A stretch of 64,000 bases of DNA from Channa striata (taxonomy: Eukaryota > Chordata > Actinopteri > Anabantiformes > Channidae), in NCBI GenBank assembly GCA_033026295.1, contig CM065178.1:25327585-25391584 (forward strand), in the 5' to 3' direction. Position numbers and translations under genes: made by a program. How positions within the stretch are numbered: position 1 is the first letter of the stretch; every line of letters begins with the position of its first letter. Below the pieces are notes generated by a model that did no database searches, was not told the origin of the DNA, and worked only from the letters and a program-made list of their open reading frames with translations. Shown in pieces: positions 12,721 through 25,906 of the stretch.

Positions 12721-15700
12721 CTAGGAGGGTGGAGGTCGTACGGCGCGGCAGGAGTGGCAGCAGGCCTTGCTGTAGTACCAGTGGCTGCACAGGTTCACCT
12801 TCAGAGCCAGCAGGCAGTTGGTGGAGGGACGATCCTGGCAGCTCTCATCTGAGACACAGGCGACACACAGTGGAGCTCAGCTCTTAGACCCCAACCCAGA
12901 GGTCTCACCGCTCACTTTGACAAATGTACCTCTGCATGTAAATGTCTAAGGGAAGAAGTATTTGTAGCTGAAGACCAAGACTTTGAGTAACAAGAATGTC
13001 CCAACATTTTCAGTGTCGCCTCAGGATCCGATAAAACAGACCTAAACATCGTAGCACCGATTCCTCTCAACGAGGACGGGGACGGCGTGTGACAGCTGTG
13101 TGAGTAAAAGCTAAAGTGGCATTTAAACATTTGTCTGTTCAAACAGACGACTGGATGTATGAGAAAATCCCACCACGAAGTTGAAAGCGTGTGTGTGTGT
13201 GTGTGTCACCTGGCGGCTCAGTGGGGCAGGCCTGCAGGGTGCAGGTCTGTTTGGCCACCGGTTTGGTGAGGGGGTCACAGCCTCGGACCAGCTCTCTGCC
13301 CTGGTAACACTTCACGTCCCTCATCCTCACGCCCACACCACACGTCTTCGTGCACTGGGGACACATAGGACCAGAAGACAAGTCAAGGAACACCGCTGAT
13401 GACTGGAACATCTTTGTGCTGCAGACACATTTGAACTCCACACAGGTGGATTTGAACCGGTGACCTTCTAGCTGTCAGACATTTTACTTCCAACAAACTG
13501 AACTGGCACCAGCAGCATCGCTGAGGTTTCCCTCCGCACGTTAGAAGAGCTCACCTCAGACCAGGGGGTCATGTACCACTTGAAGCACGGCCTCTCGAAG
13601 CAGGTGTTCTCCTCCTCGGGCTTCTCGCTGCCTCCACACGCCTCCTCGTCCAAGATCTGCAGCTTTCCTCCACTGATGCCGACACACTGGACGATCCTCC
13701 GTTTCACACCTCGGCCACAGGTTGTGTTGCACTAGAGATAAAAGCATCAAGTTCGTGGACTTAAACGGCCGTTTTCTTCTTGTCTTTGCTTGTTATCAGT
13801 CTTTTGTATTATAGCGATTTATCAGGAAACGGGTAAAATAAACTACAGAAAAACTCGTTTAAATGTTGTTTGGCAGAGCCTGAAATAAATGTGCACCTTT
13901 ACACGATGGGAACAATCAACTGAATGCACCACATCCGGCAGCACTGATGCAAATGTATAAAAGCAGAAGAAGAGCAGGAGCTTCCTCGTCACACACAGCG
14001 AGTCGCTCTTAATATGTCGCTGAATTAAAGCAGAAAAGTCTAAAGTCTAAATCTAAATTTTTACTTATGCTCTTTGTTTGTTACATTCATTTTATTTCCT
14101 CCCTTTCCCTCAATCACCTGTTTCCATTTTTTCAAAATCATGTGAAAAGTCCAAAGGAACCAGGAAGTTCATGACAAACAAACAAACCGAATCGTTATTT
14201 GTTCATTTCTTGTCAGCTCCTGTGCTGATATTCGGCGCGGGGACGAGGACTCACCTTCTCCCAGTCTTGGCTCAGCCAGTGTGGGGCGCAGTCCCGCTCC
14301 CCACACGGGTGGATGGCCAGCGGCTTGTTCTCCGCAGAGCACTGGTTCTCGGGGACCACGCGACCTTCCGGAGCCTTGCAGTACACGTGACGCACCATCT
14401 TGCCCTGGCCGCACGTGCCCGAGCACTGAAACAACAGGGTTGAGGGTGAGAAAGCAGAAGCCACGAGAGGAGGCGGCGTCCAGGTGTCCACCGGCGTCTC
14501 CCTCAGCCTCGATCAGTAAAGCGACGTGTGTCAGTTTTATTCCTGTGGGATTTTTAAAGTTTCCTTTACTCTGTGGACATTGCTACGACCCTTCACCTTT
14601 CGTTTTGCTCTCATTCCTCCTGGTTTTTTGTGCCCAAGCTACTGAGAGACGACCCCATGACTGACTCTCTTTCCCGGTTTGATTGTTTTATCATAAATCA
14701 TTTTTGCGTGTTGTTGTGTTGTTTCCCCTCCTTTGTTCAAGCTTTGAGCCAGTTTGCGACATTAATAAATTCCATTTGGGACAATTCACAAACAATAAAA
14801 ACCCTGACAAATAAAACGGTCACTAGTCTGAGGAGAAAGAATAAACTCACAAAGATCCTCTTTCAACTGTACGTTAGAGATGCACCATCCCAACAACTGG
14901 CAGCTGTTGGTTTTTGAAATATAAATATGAAGGGCCTAACTTTGGCTGTTGCCTCGGGAACTGTGTTGTGCAGAGGATCTTTCCTTCATGTTTCTGTCTG
15001 CTTTTTCCTAAAGTCGACTCGAACGTTGTAAATTAGCCCTGGGAGTTTCCGGACTTTGCCTCTGAATGGAACATTACAAACTGCGTCCGTCTGCGGCACA
15101 ACAATAAGAGCCGTAAATTCACACACGCCACTTATATTAGTGCAGACGGAGAGAGAGCCGGCGTACGCAGGACACCCGCCGCTGAGTACACGCAGAGCAG
15201 AGACACTCACCGGCCCCCACTCCGAGGCAGTCCAGTGGCGCTCGCAGGGGGGACCCGTGCAGTTCTTGATGTTCGGCGGTTTGGTCATGGGGTCACACGG
15301 TCTGGCCTCATCAGAGCAGCGGACGTCACGGCTCACCTGGGCTTTACGTCCACATTTAGCGGGACACTGGTAAGACAGCGACAAGCACAGACGAACATTA
15401 ACACACAAAAAAAAGAACGACTAAAGAATTTCGTTGGAAAGTCACAGCGGAGTGAATCGCTGCTGTTTACAAAAGACAAGAAGACAAAGGATGTTCCGAA
15501 AATGAGAGGATATCGTTCTAGTCGTCCTTCATTAATAAAAATCTCTGCTTTAAGCTAAAAACTTCTCCAGGCGACATCATCAGTTTACATGACGCCATCA
15601 AGAGGAGATTTTGGCTGCAGGTTAACAAAAAAAACTATAACCTCCATATTCGAGCAAAAAAATAATATAATCTGGATTGAAAACTCTGATAAATTATGGA

Positions 15701-18700
15701 AACAAGTTTAAATAATATATTCTTTGCCACTTTTTTTGATTGTAACAACATAAGATTCCCTGAGGTTTATTTGCTTAAAAGATCCAGCCTTTCTTTGAAA
15801 AAATGAATGAGTGTGTTGATCCAAAAAGAGTCGAACATTTCAACGATATTTGTGTGTTTCACAAGCCACATATCGGCCTGAGTAATGCTTTTGTTTTTTG
15901 GTGTCTGCTAAGTGTCTCCATCCATCCATCAGTGACCACAGCCAGACCACATGACTGCAGCAGCGCCTGACAGGAGCGGGAGAGAAACGTTTGCCCTGCA
16001 GGAAATGCTTCTCTGAACGATGGAGGTTTGCTGGAGAATCCAGTGAAGCCAATCAAAACGGACAAACGCACGACTTGGCTCAAACCAAACTACAAAGTGA
16101 GGGTTCAGTGAACGTCATTATCAGACGAGCGGCGCGTCACACCTCGGTCCACTCGGCCACCTCCCACTGAGGGCCGCAGGCGGGGCTCTTGCACGCCCGT
16201 CTCTCCATGGGTCTCTCCAGGTCGGCCATGGTGCAGAGGTCGCTGTAGACCGAGCTGTCGAGGCCCGGCGACAGCATCTTCCAGCAGCGAACCTGGCGAA
16301 ACTGGAAGCCCTCCCCGCAGGTCCTGGAGCACTCGCTCCAGCTGCTCGCCTCCCACCTGAAAGAGCACGATGACGATAAAGGCTGGATCCGGTTTTTTTA
16401 ACCGGGGACAAATACGTATCATCTGGATGGTAAAATGTGGATGGGACCTGGGCTGACATTCTCTGCCAATACAGAAGTCGTGGACCGGCTCCGGTCGAGT
16501 CAGAGCATCGCAGTACATGTCGTGCACCTCGACACCGTCGTAACGAACGCAGGAGACAAAGGACTTTGACACTCCTGGATTGGGAGCAAGAATAAAAGAG
16601 CAGCATGAAAAGTGAAGACATACAATATTCCACAGAAGCTGAACGGAGAGGTGGAGTGTTTGGGAACGTTTGTGCGGTTTCATTTTACAACGCTGCTCCA
16701 TCTTCAGTGTGTGTGTGTGTGTGTTTGAACGCACCGATGGAGCAGGTCATGCTGCACGGCTCCTGGGAGGACAGTTTCCAGCGATACATGTCTGCTGGAC
16801 TCAGTTTGAGGTTTTTCTGGTAGAGCCTCTGATTCCCCCTGACACACACACACACACACACACAAAGTTGTAATTACCCATATTGTTGCACAATTATGCG
16901 TGAAAACACGTGCGTGCAAACGTTCAAGCGAGCAGCTGAGGACAGAGAGCTTCCAGAGCTGCCTCTCACGACGGGACCCAGACGCTCGGGGAAGGACGTC
17001 TAAGGAGACGCAGCACCGACCCGCGGGCCGCAGACGACCACAGTGTGACAGCTGATTCACAGCCTGCGTCCCAGCACACGCACCGCGTTTTTTCATCACA
17101 TCACATAAAAGTCACGCGCACATTCCTGTCATAGCACTGGTCGTTCCCTCCGTCTGCGCCAGATGTTTACACTGTGAATTATACCTCGCCGGCGTCCCTC
17201 CACATCAGCCAGACGGCTTCCTGCACGTTATTTTCTCCCCAGAGGTCACTACAGTCTGACAGCACACGTTTCCCCTGTTGCATCATACTTTTCACTTTTC
17301 TGCATCTTGAATTATTTGCTTCTACGTGTGGCGGTGCCCCCCCCCCACTTACTGCTCCTGTTGAGCCGCAGACCGGGTGAAGCCGTGTTTGGACACGGAG
17401 CTACGGAGTCGACATGAATTATAAACGTGACGAACGCAGAAGCTGCCAGGTCCACCTGTCTGCTGTCTTACCACCGGGAGCTTCCTGTCCACCGACCTGC
17501 TCGTTGACTGTGTTCCTGTCTGTAACCTTCTGTGTGACACCTCTTGAATTTGCATGTCCGAGCCTCCCGGCCGGCTCACCCCCGTCTGTCTCACCCCCGT
17601 CTGTCTCACTCTTTCGCTTTGCCTTTGCTACATCCTCCTCTGACCTGCGGCCTGCTCTGCTTTCTGCCTGGCTTGCTGCCTGTCTGTCTACCTCCTGTCT
17701 GATTCTCTGTCCCTTAGCTTGTCCCACTTTTCCACCTTCTCGCTGCTTGTTTTCCTGTGTTGCTGCAGTGTCTGTCTAGCTCCATGTCTCCCAGTCACTT
17801 CCTCTGGCGGCGTCTCTCTCTGAGGACCTCGTGCTGTACAGCCGGCTTCTCATACAGCCTACAGAATATTTCCTTCCAGCAGCGGCAGGCCCAGGGGCTC
17901 GACAGCGTCTGAAAACTGAGTCCCAGCCCTGTGCACATTCACTCCAGACCTGCTGCAGCCTGAGAAACCCACGGTTTCCTGTGAGGCCTGTGATTTGATG
18001 CACCTCATACACTCACTCTGTACCTGATTCGTGCTGGACCACCTGGTGTCTTTTGGATTACCTAGTTCTGTTGGAGCGACCCGACGTCCTCCCGGCGCCC
18101 TGCATCGTTTTATTCTGGTAGAAAATGTCTCCGCTGTCATTGCGCTTGCGTCCCAGAGTGAACTCCAGCGTCGCGTTCAGTCCAAAAAGCCCGTCTTGCT
18201 CCAGGTTGCTCAGGTCCACCTCCGCCGGGCCCATCTCTGACGAAAACAACGTGTCCCCCTCTGTCAGCAGCTGATTGGTGGAGATGTTGATGAGCAGCTC
18301 GTCGGGACTAATTCGGCCGTCCAGCAGGACCCTCCAGATGAGGTTTGGGGAGTCCGGTCCAGTGTCCAGGGGTCCACCAGCAGGTGCAGGGTCGGCAGTG
18401 CTGCCTGTGTGGCTGCTGTTTCTTTCTGATGGATAAATGTGGAAACATTCAGCCAAGTTTGACACAAATTAAACTGTTCACACATTCAGTTTGGGTTTGT
18501 GTGAAGAGTCACAAGAAGAGTGAGCGGCACCTTTCACAGCACCGCTGCTTCCTGCTTGTCACAGCCGCACACATCTCAACACTCCACGTTCTGTCCGTGG
18601 GAACGTCATAATGTTCATAGACGTGTTCGGTGAACGTTATGGCAATTGTGAGGAGTATCAGATGCGTTCTTGTTATAGCAGAACAACTGGACTTTTAATT

Positions 18701-21700
18701 GTTGAAGAACTGATGCTGAAATTGTTGGGTGGAACCGATTTCAATCAATGTAACGAATGAACTGTGTTAAAAGCAGTTTAAAAGATTCAAGGCCTAGCCT
18801 TGTTTTACATGTGACGTCCTGGTAATTCATCACTGAAGCTCACTACAGCTGTCCGCTGGAGAGCTCTGGCTGTTGCTAGTCTGCACTGATTCTGAAATGT
18901 TTCTGACAATTCTAGAGTGAAGTTCAAAAATACACAGTCAATGAAAAACAGAAGAAAAAGGGGGGATTATGTGGGTCAGTGTACGACGAGCCTTTCGACC
19001 ACCTCGTCATCTCCCCCCACCACTCGAAGCAGAGGCGTAATAGCCTGGACAGTCAGCTGAGCGAGCTGAGAGCCTGCAGAGAGGCCATTATCGCTCGTGT
19101 TTGCCATGCAGCCACTTTTAAGAGGAGAAAACACCGAAAACGCTGAATTTTTCATCTGCTCTTAATCCTCTTTGTGTGTCTGCCCCATAAATAATGCAGA
19201 GCTCCAAACGGCCACTCACATTCAGAAAGAGAGTGAGCTGGGGAATCGCCGTAAAATCGTGACCTATTTTGTCTGATCAGCCAATGGACCACCTTCAGAT
19301 GTCTTCTTATTTTCTTTTCTCTTTTTCCTCAGAGCTCAGCCAACGCAGTATATTTGCAAATACAAAACTATCATCAGGCTGTTTTTGCACCATGACACTG
19401 AAGAACATAAAATATATCCTGTCAAAGAGGAAACACTGTAACGTTCTGTGCAAAGTTTAGGCGCAATCGAGCTTGTTTACGTGAAAAAGGAAAATCGGCA
19501 TGGAGATCGACAGTATCACTTGTGTTTTCTTACGCTTCCCACTTCAGCCTGAAAGTTGCCACGGCTGAACAGTGAGTATTGTGGCGTTACCCAGTTCCCA
19601 GAATCCAGAATCATCAAAGCTGTTTGCATCATAACTGTCTACCTGTAAATTTTGGGGCAGCCGCTCCGTCCTGATCGCAGTCGATGGCTGCCGTCTCCTC
19701 GTACACCTCGTTGGTCTCCTGGCCCTTCTGCCTGTCTGTGCCCCCCGGCTCCAACTGGCCCTGAGTGGCCGCCTGGTCATAAATACTGCTGTTAGGGGCC
19801 AGCAGACCCCCCACCTCCACAGAAACCTCCCCGGCTGAGGTATCTGATCCAGTGTAGACAGGGGGAGGTGGGACGGGGGGCAGAGAGTCCCGGAGGACGG
19901 TGTATTCGTAGGTGATGTACGGCGTGCGACCGTTCTGGTTCCACACCTGAGCGACGAGAGAAGAGAGAGTGAAATCGAGTTGGCGCGGAGAGATTTCAGT
20001 GTCAGCCACACACAGAAGCACAGGCGTCGTCTCTTCTACTTAATTTCAGATCCACCCAAAAACATTTTCCCAATGCGACAAAGGGCGATTAATAGTTAAG
20101 TAGATATATTTATCAAAGGGTGTTTGGCATCAATGATGTTATTTATAACAGATCTTTTTTTAGAACTGCTTAGAAAGATGATTGACGGAAGGGTTATGAT
20201 TAGATTTAAGATCACATTTATGAAAAACATAATTTACGACCCTTAACATGATGTTCATCCTGTTTCAGTTAGCACCCGGGGCCAATCGGATCCCTCAGCT
20301 GACAATAAATCCAGACACGCTGGATTGTGTTGTGTTCTGCTGATGATAAAATCTCATTGTGAACAGAAATCAAACAGAGTCAGAGTGAGCGTCTGCAAGG
20401 ATGTCTGTGTTCCAGGATCCCGCGGAGAAATTTATTGAACGTGGCCTGTAACAAGGACGCTGTTTGGGAGACATGTCCACTGCCAGAGCACAAGGCCTGC
20501 ACTCAATCAACCACACGACTGCACCGCATTAGCAGACGCGCTTGTAAAAGGAGGCGCTGCGCGTAGTTTCTCTGAGCCGGCACAACATCGCTGCTCTCTT
20601 GTTCGGAAATATTTTCACATGCAGGTGGCAAAGCAGCCTCACGATTCAGCAGTCAAGTTTCTATCATCCGCACATTTCACTATGAGAATCATAAAAACAC
20701 ACACAAACAGGAAAGTGACAAACACCAGTCAAAAAGAATCTGTTCTGAAATTTAAGAAGAAAACCAACGTCCTGCAGTCACGTGTATGTCAGCCGCACAT
20801 TTGCCCTTCATTGATGTTTCATTAGTGACACTGAAGTCGTCGTGAAAGAGCTGACGGCGGTGGATAGATGGGGTGTGTACCAGAATGTTGATGGCCTGGT
20901 CAATGGGGCCTTTGGCCACAATGTACTCGATCCCGGTCTCGTACACATCCATGGGGCGGCGGTACTTGAAGACGGTGCCTGCTGCATGGAAGTTCTGGGG
21001 GCTGTCCACCTTGTAAGCGCCGTTGAAGAAGAAGTTGCCCGCCTGGTCTGTCACAGCTGGGGAACATAAAAAAATGTCAAACTCTAACAGCTCGATCAGC
21101 GACATTTTCATCAGAGTCTTAAAACAAAGATGTTCCCACCTAGAACATCAGCCGACTTCTTCCTCTCGATGACCTGGATGTCCCACGATCCTTCAGGTAT
21201 TTGAGTAATAAAAGAGTAGCCTAGATGATGAACAGGAAGTGGGGGTTTATTTAATCAGCAGGACAGATCCCCCCCCCCTCTTCTAGAGGTCTCGGTGAAT
21301 TTCTCTCACCCAGAGTCGTGGCCCCACGGCGGAAGTTTCCAGTGACTCGGCTGCAGCTGCTGCCGTCCCCCTTGCAGACCCCACACTTGTCCAAGGTGTT
21401 GGAGGAGAACAGCACCCCATCACATCCGATTGGCTGAGCAGCAGAGCAGGAAGTGGAAACAGAGAGGGGGGCATGAAAATGATCGTGAAGTTTGTGCGTT
21501 GCTGATGGATGTGGAAAAGCGAACGGGGGAAAACACCGACAGCTCCTTGTGTTACACTGGAGGTATCGCCATCGTTCTCACATTTGTGTTTTGTGTTTCG
21601 CACAGAATAAAATCTGTGCGCATTCATACTCAGGATCATGTACAAAGGTGAGAAAAAGAAAGAGCAGCCTGCATTCATGGGACAAATCCTCGTGGCTTGT

Positions 21701-23064
21701 CGGCACCTTTACTGTGTGAGTTTGGTTTCAAATACAGGCCGCTTGTATTGTTCTGCACAGGCTGTGTTCAGCTTTGGACCGTGGCTTCGTTTGTTAGAGA
21801 ATGTGTTTCAGGCTTTAGCGGCCACTGTGCGGAGCTGGAAACTGAAAGGAAAATGAAACAAGTAGGAAGCTGGACTCACCTCACACTTACCGTCCACGCA
21901 GACGCCGCGGTAGCTGCTGTACTTGCAGGAAGTGCCGTCTCGCGCCGTCACCATCAGCTGCCTCTGGCCGTCGGCTGTGGTGCAGTGGAGGTCGCAGGGG
22001 TTACTCGAGATGTGAACGTAGTCATCTGGAGGCAGGATAGAGAAGGTCAAAGGTCACGTACTCGTTGCTAATGACCGCTGGTGGCACGGCGATGTCCTTT
22101 TCATATTAGTGACGTCAACACGTACAGTACCGGTGTGTCCACCTGTGAAAATCAGCTAGCGACTAACTGCGTCTGTCTGTGTTTTGATGCTCGGCAGGTC
22201 CTGTACAGCTGCTTGAAACAGGTGAAACACTACGACAATGGTGAAAATGCTCTGCAGAGATTGGACTGTGGAACTGGAAATTACATCTCGATGTTATTTA
22301 GGAAGTGGTTTCAAATAGATATGGGATGGGGTGAAGAGACGCTGTTTGATGGGTGCTATTACCGGGATACAGAGGCTTCCACTGGTAATTCTTCCCGTTG
22401 TAGAGCTGGGAGTTGAAGGACCAGCACTGCTCCTCTCTGAAGCTCCTCCCGGTGGGAGGACATTCCTGCAGCGCAGGACGGAGCGAGCACAGATCATTAC
22501 AGGGCGTCTGTCGTCCAGTCAGACATGCGGTGCCTGTTTTAAGAACGAGCTGAAATACAGGGACGAAGCCCGTGACTCACTTTAGTGTTGCAGAGACGAT
22601 ACTTCTTTGCGGTTCCTGTACAGGTCATGTTGTCCTTCCCAGCAGCAACTTTCTTTCTTTGGACAGAAAACAGACATTTGAAGAACTAACAAGAAAGGAC
22701 CAATGTTCCAGTTACCATCAGCTCACATGCTCTGTCAGTAGAAGTTTACTGGTCTGCACTCGTGTGTGTGTTCCTTATTGTTTAGGGGCATATACAGAAT
22801 ATAAAGGATCACTGGATCATCACCACAGGCTGATACTGCTCGCAGACCCTGCAGTGGTTAGGACCCTGGGGGGGACAACGATGGACTGCCTGGTTGCATT
22901 AAGCACAACTTATGGACTGACCGCTGTTTGAGGCAGTGTCTCTCCTGTGACATCACTCCCCCTCCGCATGTGCGAGTGCAGGCCGTCCACTTGGCCCACT
23001 CCCCCCACCAGTATGTGGTCACCTCCAGCTCCTCCTCCAGACTGTTGGACGCTACGCCCTCCTC

Positions 23065-23100
<36 letters not shown>

Positions 23101-25906
23101 ATCGTGTTAATATTATTATGATTTGGAGAGGCGGGGCGTCAGAATCTGCCAGCGTGTTCAGACAAATCGAACCTTTTCGTCTATAAAACGAGGTGACTTA
23201 TATGTTCTAATTTATATCCGTCTCTGTATCTCTGCCCTTTTCAGTTGAGGTTTTGTGTGACGGGGGCCATTACTTAATGGATGGTTTTGTTTGATTTATG
23301 ATATGGTACAGTTCTGGGTTATGTCCCACTGCTCACCCACATTACCAAGTCCATGTGGCCCACATACCACCAGGAACTGAGCGATGAACTCATCCGAATG
23401 CGGCTGCACAGGCGTAGCCGCAGTCCGACACTGATCCTCAGCCTTTTTAAGACCAGGCCTGCTCTGCTAAAAGCAGATTCTATCTGATTTGCTGCATTGG
23501 CTGATATTTGTTACAGTGATTTTTGTACAAAAGAAATTTGCTGTGTGAAATATAGATATATAAAATTTGATTTTTTTTATTTGAGGCCTATACCTAATTG
23601 GAAATGCTACAGAAACAACCCATCACATTCTGGAAATGCAAACTTGGACTGGTTTGAAAAGTATTTGCATATTTGGCCTCACATAACGACGGGCCAGGGG
23701 CAGGTTTACCACGGAGGGGTCCGGCTGCCCCATTCTTGCTTGATTTAGGATTTAAGCTGCTCATCTATTTTTTTTTTTGCTTCATGTTGACAGGTGTGGA
23801 CGTCAGGCGGGACGATTTAGCACCTGGCCAAACGCTGTGTCCCACTGAAAAAAGAAAAATGTCGCTCCAAAGCCTGTAACGTATAGATCCTTCATTAGTG
23901 GGGCCGTCACCCGACCACACAGACCACGGGACGGTTTCCACTTCACCTCAGTCCATCCTGAATGAGCTGGCTGAGAGTCTGGATATGTGCACTGCTGACA
24001 CCTGTGGATGCAGAGACACACTGTGTGTCCTAACAGCTGTTTGGTGGTCAGACATGTTCCTGAGCCCCTCACACCAACCTCACGTCCTCCTCACCTAACA
24101 CACACACACTTCTCTGGGATGCTCTTTCCTTACTGAATCATGATACCGACCTGTTGCTAACTGAGGATGAGCTGTGAGATGTGGGAAAAGCTTCTCACAG
24201 TCGTTCTGTTCCCTCTGTCCCTGGCGTCACATGAACGCTGAGCGAATCATTTTGAAAAAACATTCACATTTCTTCAGTTTCTACACTTGACATTTTGTCT
24301 TTGTGCTGTTTACAATCCAAAGAATTTTGAAACCATTACATTAATACAGTGACAGAGTGTGAGGGAAAAATCCAAAAGTGATTATCTTATGAAGAGTGTT
24401 GAAACATAGCGTCCTTTGTTTCATGTGCATGTTTTCATCTCGGGAAGTTTTTCTGTGTAACCGTTTCAAGGTTGTCTGCTGTCTTCAGTAAACTGTGGCC
24501 ACCTGGAGACATGTAGGAGTGTTGGAGCCCGATGGTGGGAATGTTCTGCCCAGCAGCAGAGGGGTAGAACGGCACTAGACGGAGCACAAAACTCTGTCTG
24601 TGAACTTCTCTCTTGCAAGATAATAGAACCTTTAAAAGAACATCCTGGATGCAACTTCTTCACTGACGACACCCGAGGTGTCTGGGACCAGTAGTGGGTC
24701 CATTTTTTTCATGACACAGAGCTTAGTGGGAATGGGGTTTGTGTTAGTGACTGTATCGGTAGCAGTCATAGGCTTGGTAGAGCACTGATCCCCCTGTGCT
24801 GGACTGTCAGAACCCACCAGAATCACAGGGAACCAGCATCACAGTGTTTTGCAGTGAGGACGGTCAGCGTTTCAAACATTCCTGGTGTGCAGGGGCAGCG
24901 TTATTCCAGCCGATGGCTGCGTCCCCTCGTTCGCACAGATTCATCAGAGCGGCTGCTGGAATGTGCACTGAGCTCATTGTAAAGGTGTGAGACGGAGCAG
25001 CTGTGAGCGAGGGTGAGAGACACTGGAAATACCAGACAGAGAGCGTAAGTGAGAGAGCGAGCGATCAGAGAGTCGGCTGTGTTTGTAAATGTAAAGGAGG
25101 ACGGGAGGCGAGACACAGCGAAAGTCAGTCAAACCGATGCTCAGTCGAACTGACGAGAATGTGACAGTCTATAAATGGACCTTCAGACGGTGGAAGAATG
25201 AGCTTGTGTCTGTCTCCCTGTCGGGCCACTGCTCCTCAGACGCCTTCCTTTGGACGACTTCTGGGCAAAACCAGCACCCAGGGTGGAGATCCCAGGGTCG
25301 ACCCACAGCAAGCTGGGGAGTCCCTCAGAATCCCCCCAGCAGGAGGGGGAAAATGTTCCTGGGGAGAGAGACATCTGGACAATCCTGCCACCGTGACCCG
25401 GCTTTACACAAGCAGCAGAAAATGGATGGATGGAAAGTGTATGGGAAAGAAAGAGATCTAAATAAAAGGCGAGCGGTAGGAAATGTGATTATTCATCACC
25501 CCACTCACGCCCATATGTTCTTGTAGCTTCTTGTGAAAATGTCCTTTTAGTCAAATAAAACCCACATGACACGTGTAAAATCAAAAGGGAGTCCGTGGTT
25601 TTCTGGTGCACATTGAATTTACAATATGCATGAACTATTTTTTTACGTACCACTTTGAACCACGTGGTCCCACTTACTTGCTGCTTGTTTCAGCTTTTCC
25701 GAGTGAACAATTACCATGAACTACATAAGTGCATTTGTAAGGCGCCCGGCTGTGTTTCAGCTGAGACATTGAGTCATCGTGTTTGTCTGTGCGTCTCGTA
25801 CCTGCAGCCCTTTGGTGGACAGGTTCCCCACAGACACTGCCAGTGTCAGGAAGCCCAGCAGGACCACACCTGTCTCCCCACACTGCTCCCATGTCCACAC
25901 CCTCAT
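12721..25906 (-). CDS. adamtsl2: ADAMTS-like protein 2 (secreted matrix glycoprotein)
   Basis: Eighteen coding exons, 5' to 3' on the minus strand: 25906-25802, 23064-22922, 22656-22581, 22465-22363, 22025-21880, 21433-21310, 21220-21140, 21056-20881, 19946-19643, 18425-18062, 16838-16735, 16574-16448, 16356-16143, 15366-15211, 14425-14255, 13731-13555, 13354-13210, 12848-12721. All borders are GT-AG, phases agree, and the total is 2844 nt (947 residues; human about 951). Order: signal peptide (hydrophobic core VVLLGFLTLAVSV, residues 14-26), first thrombospondin repeat (from WWGEWAKW, about 54), cysteine-rich module (109-232), ADAMTS spacer (about 233-330), a glycosylated linker, six more thrombospondin repeats (about 555-905) and a C-terminal PLAC module (907-947). 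The family lacks a protease domain and acts in the extracellular matrix with fibrillins/LTBP and TGF-beta control; human mutations cause geleophysic dysplasia. The ATG is preceded by a splice acceptor (CCCAG|g), so a 5' UTR exon lies upstream. Confidence 0.96.
23067..23097. repeat. (CA)n microsatellite abutting a splice acceptor
   Basis: On the adamtsl2 strand this is a (TG)n tract placed directly before the CAG acceptor of coding exon 2 (exon starts 23064). It occupies the position of the polypyrimidine tract. Length polymorphism here could affect recognition of the exon encoding the first thrombospondin repeat. Confidence 0.85.
25273..25434 (+). mobile_element. Rex3-type (RTE) retrotransposon 3' end relic
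   Basis: The forward strand shows the decayed 3' end of a Rex3/RTE element: a 'CCTGGGGAGAGAGACATCTGG'-like segment, then 'CCACCGTGACCCGGC', an 'AAGCAGCAGAAAATGG' segment and a short (ATGG)n tail. Fish Rex3 copies are known to be mostly 5'-truncated and to end in short tandem tetranucleotides, which fits. The residual reading frame is disrupted. It sits antisense in adamtsl2 intron 1 (between coding exons 1 and 2). Confidence 0.6.
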
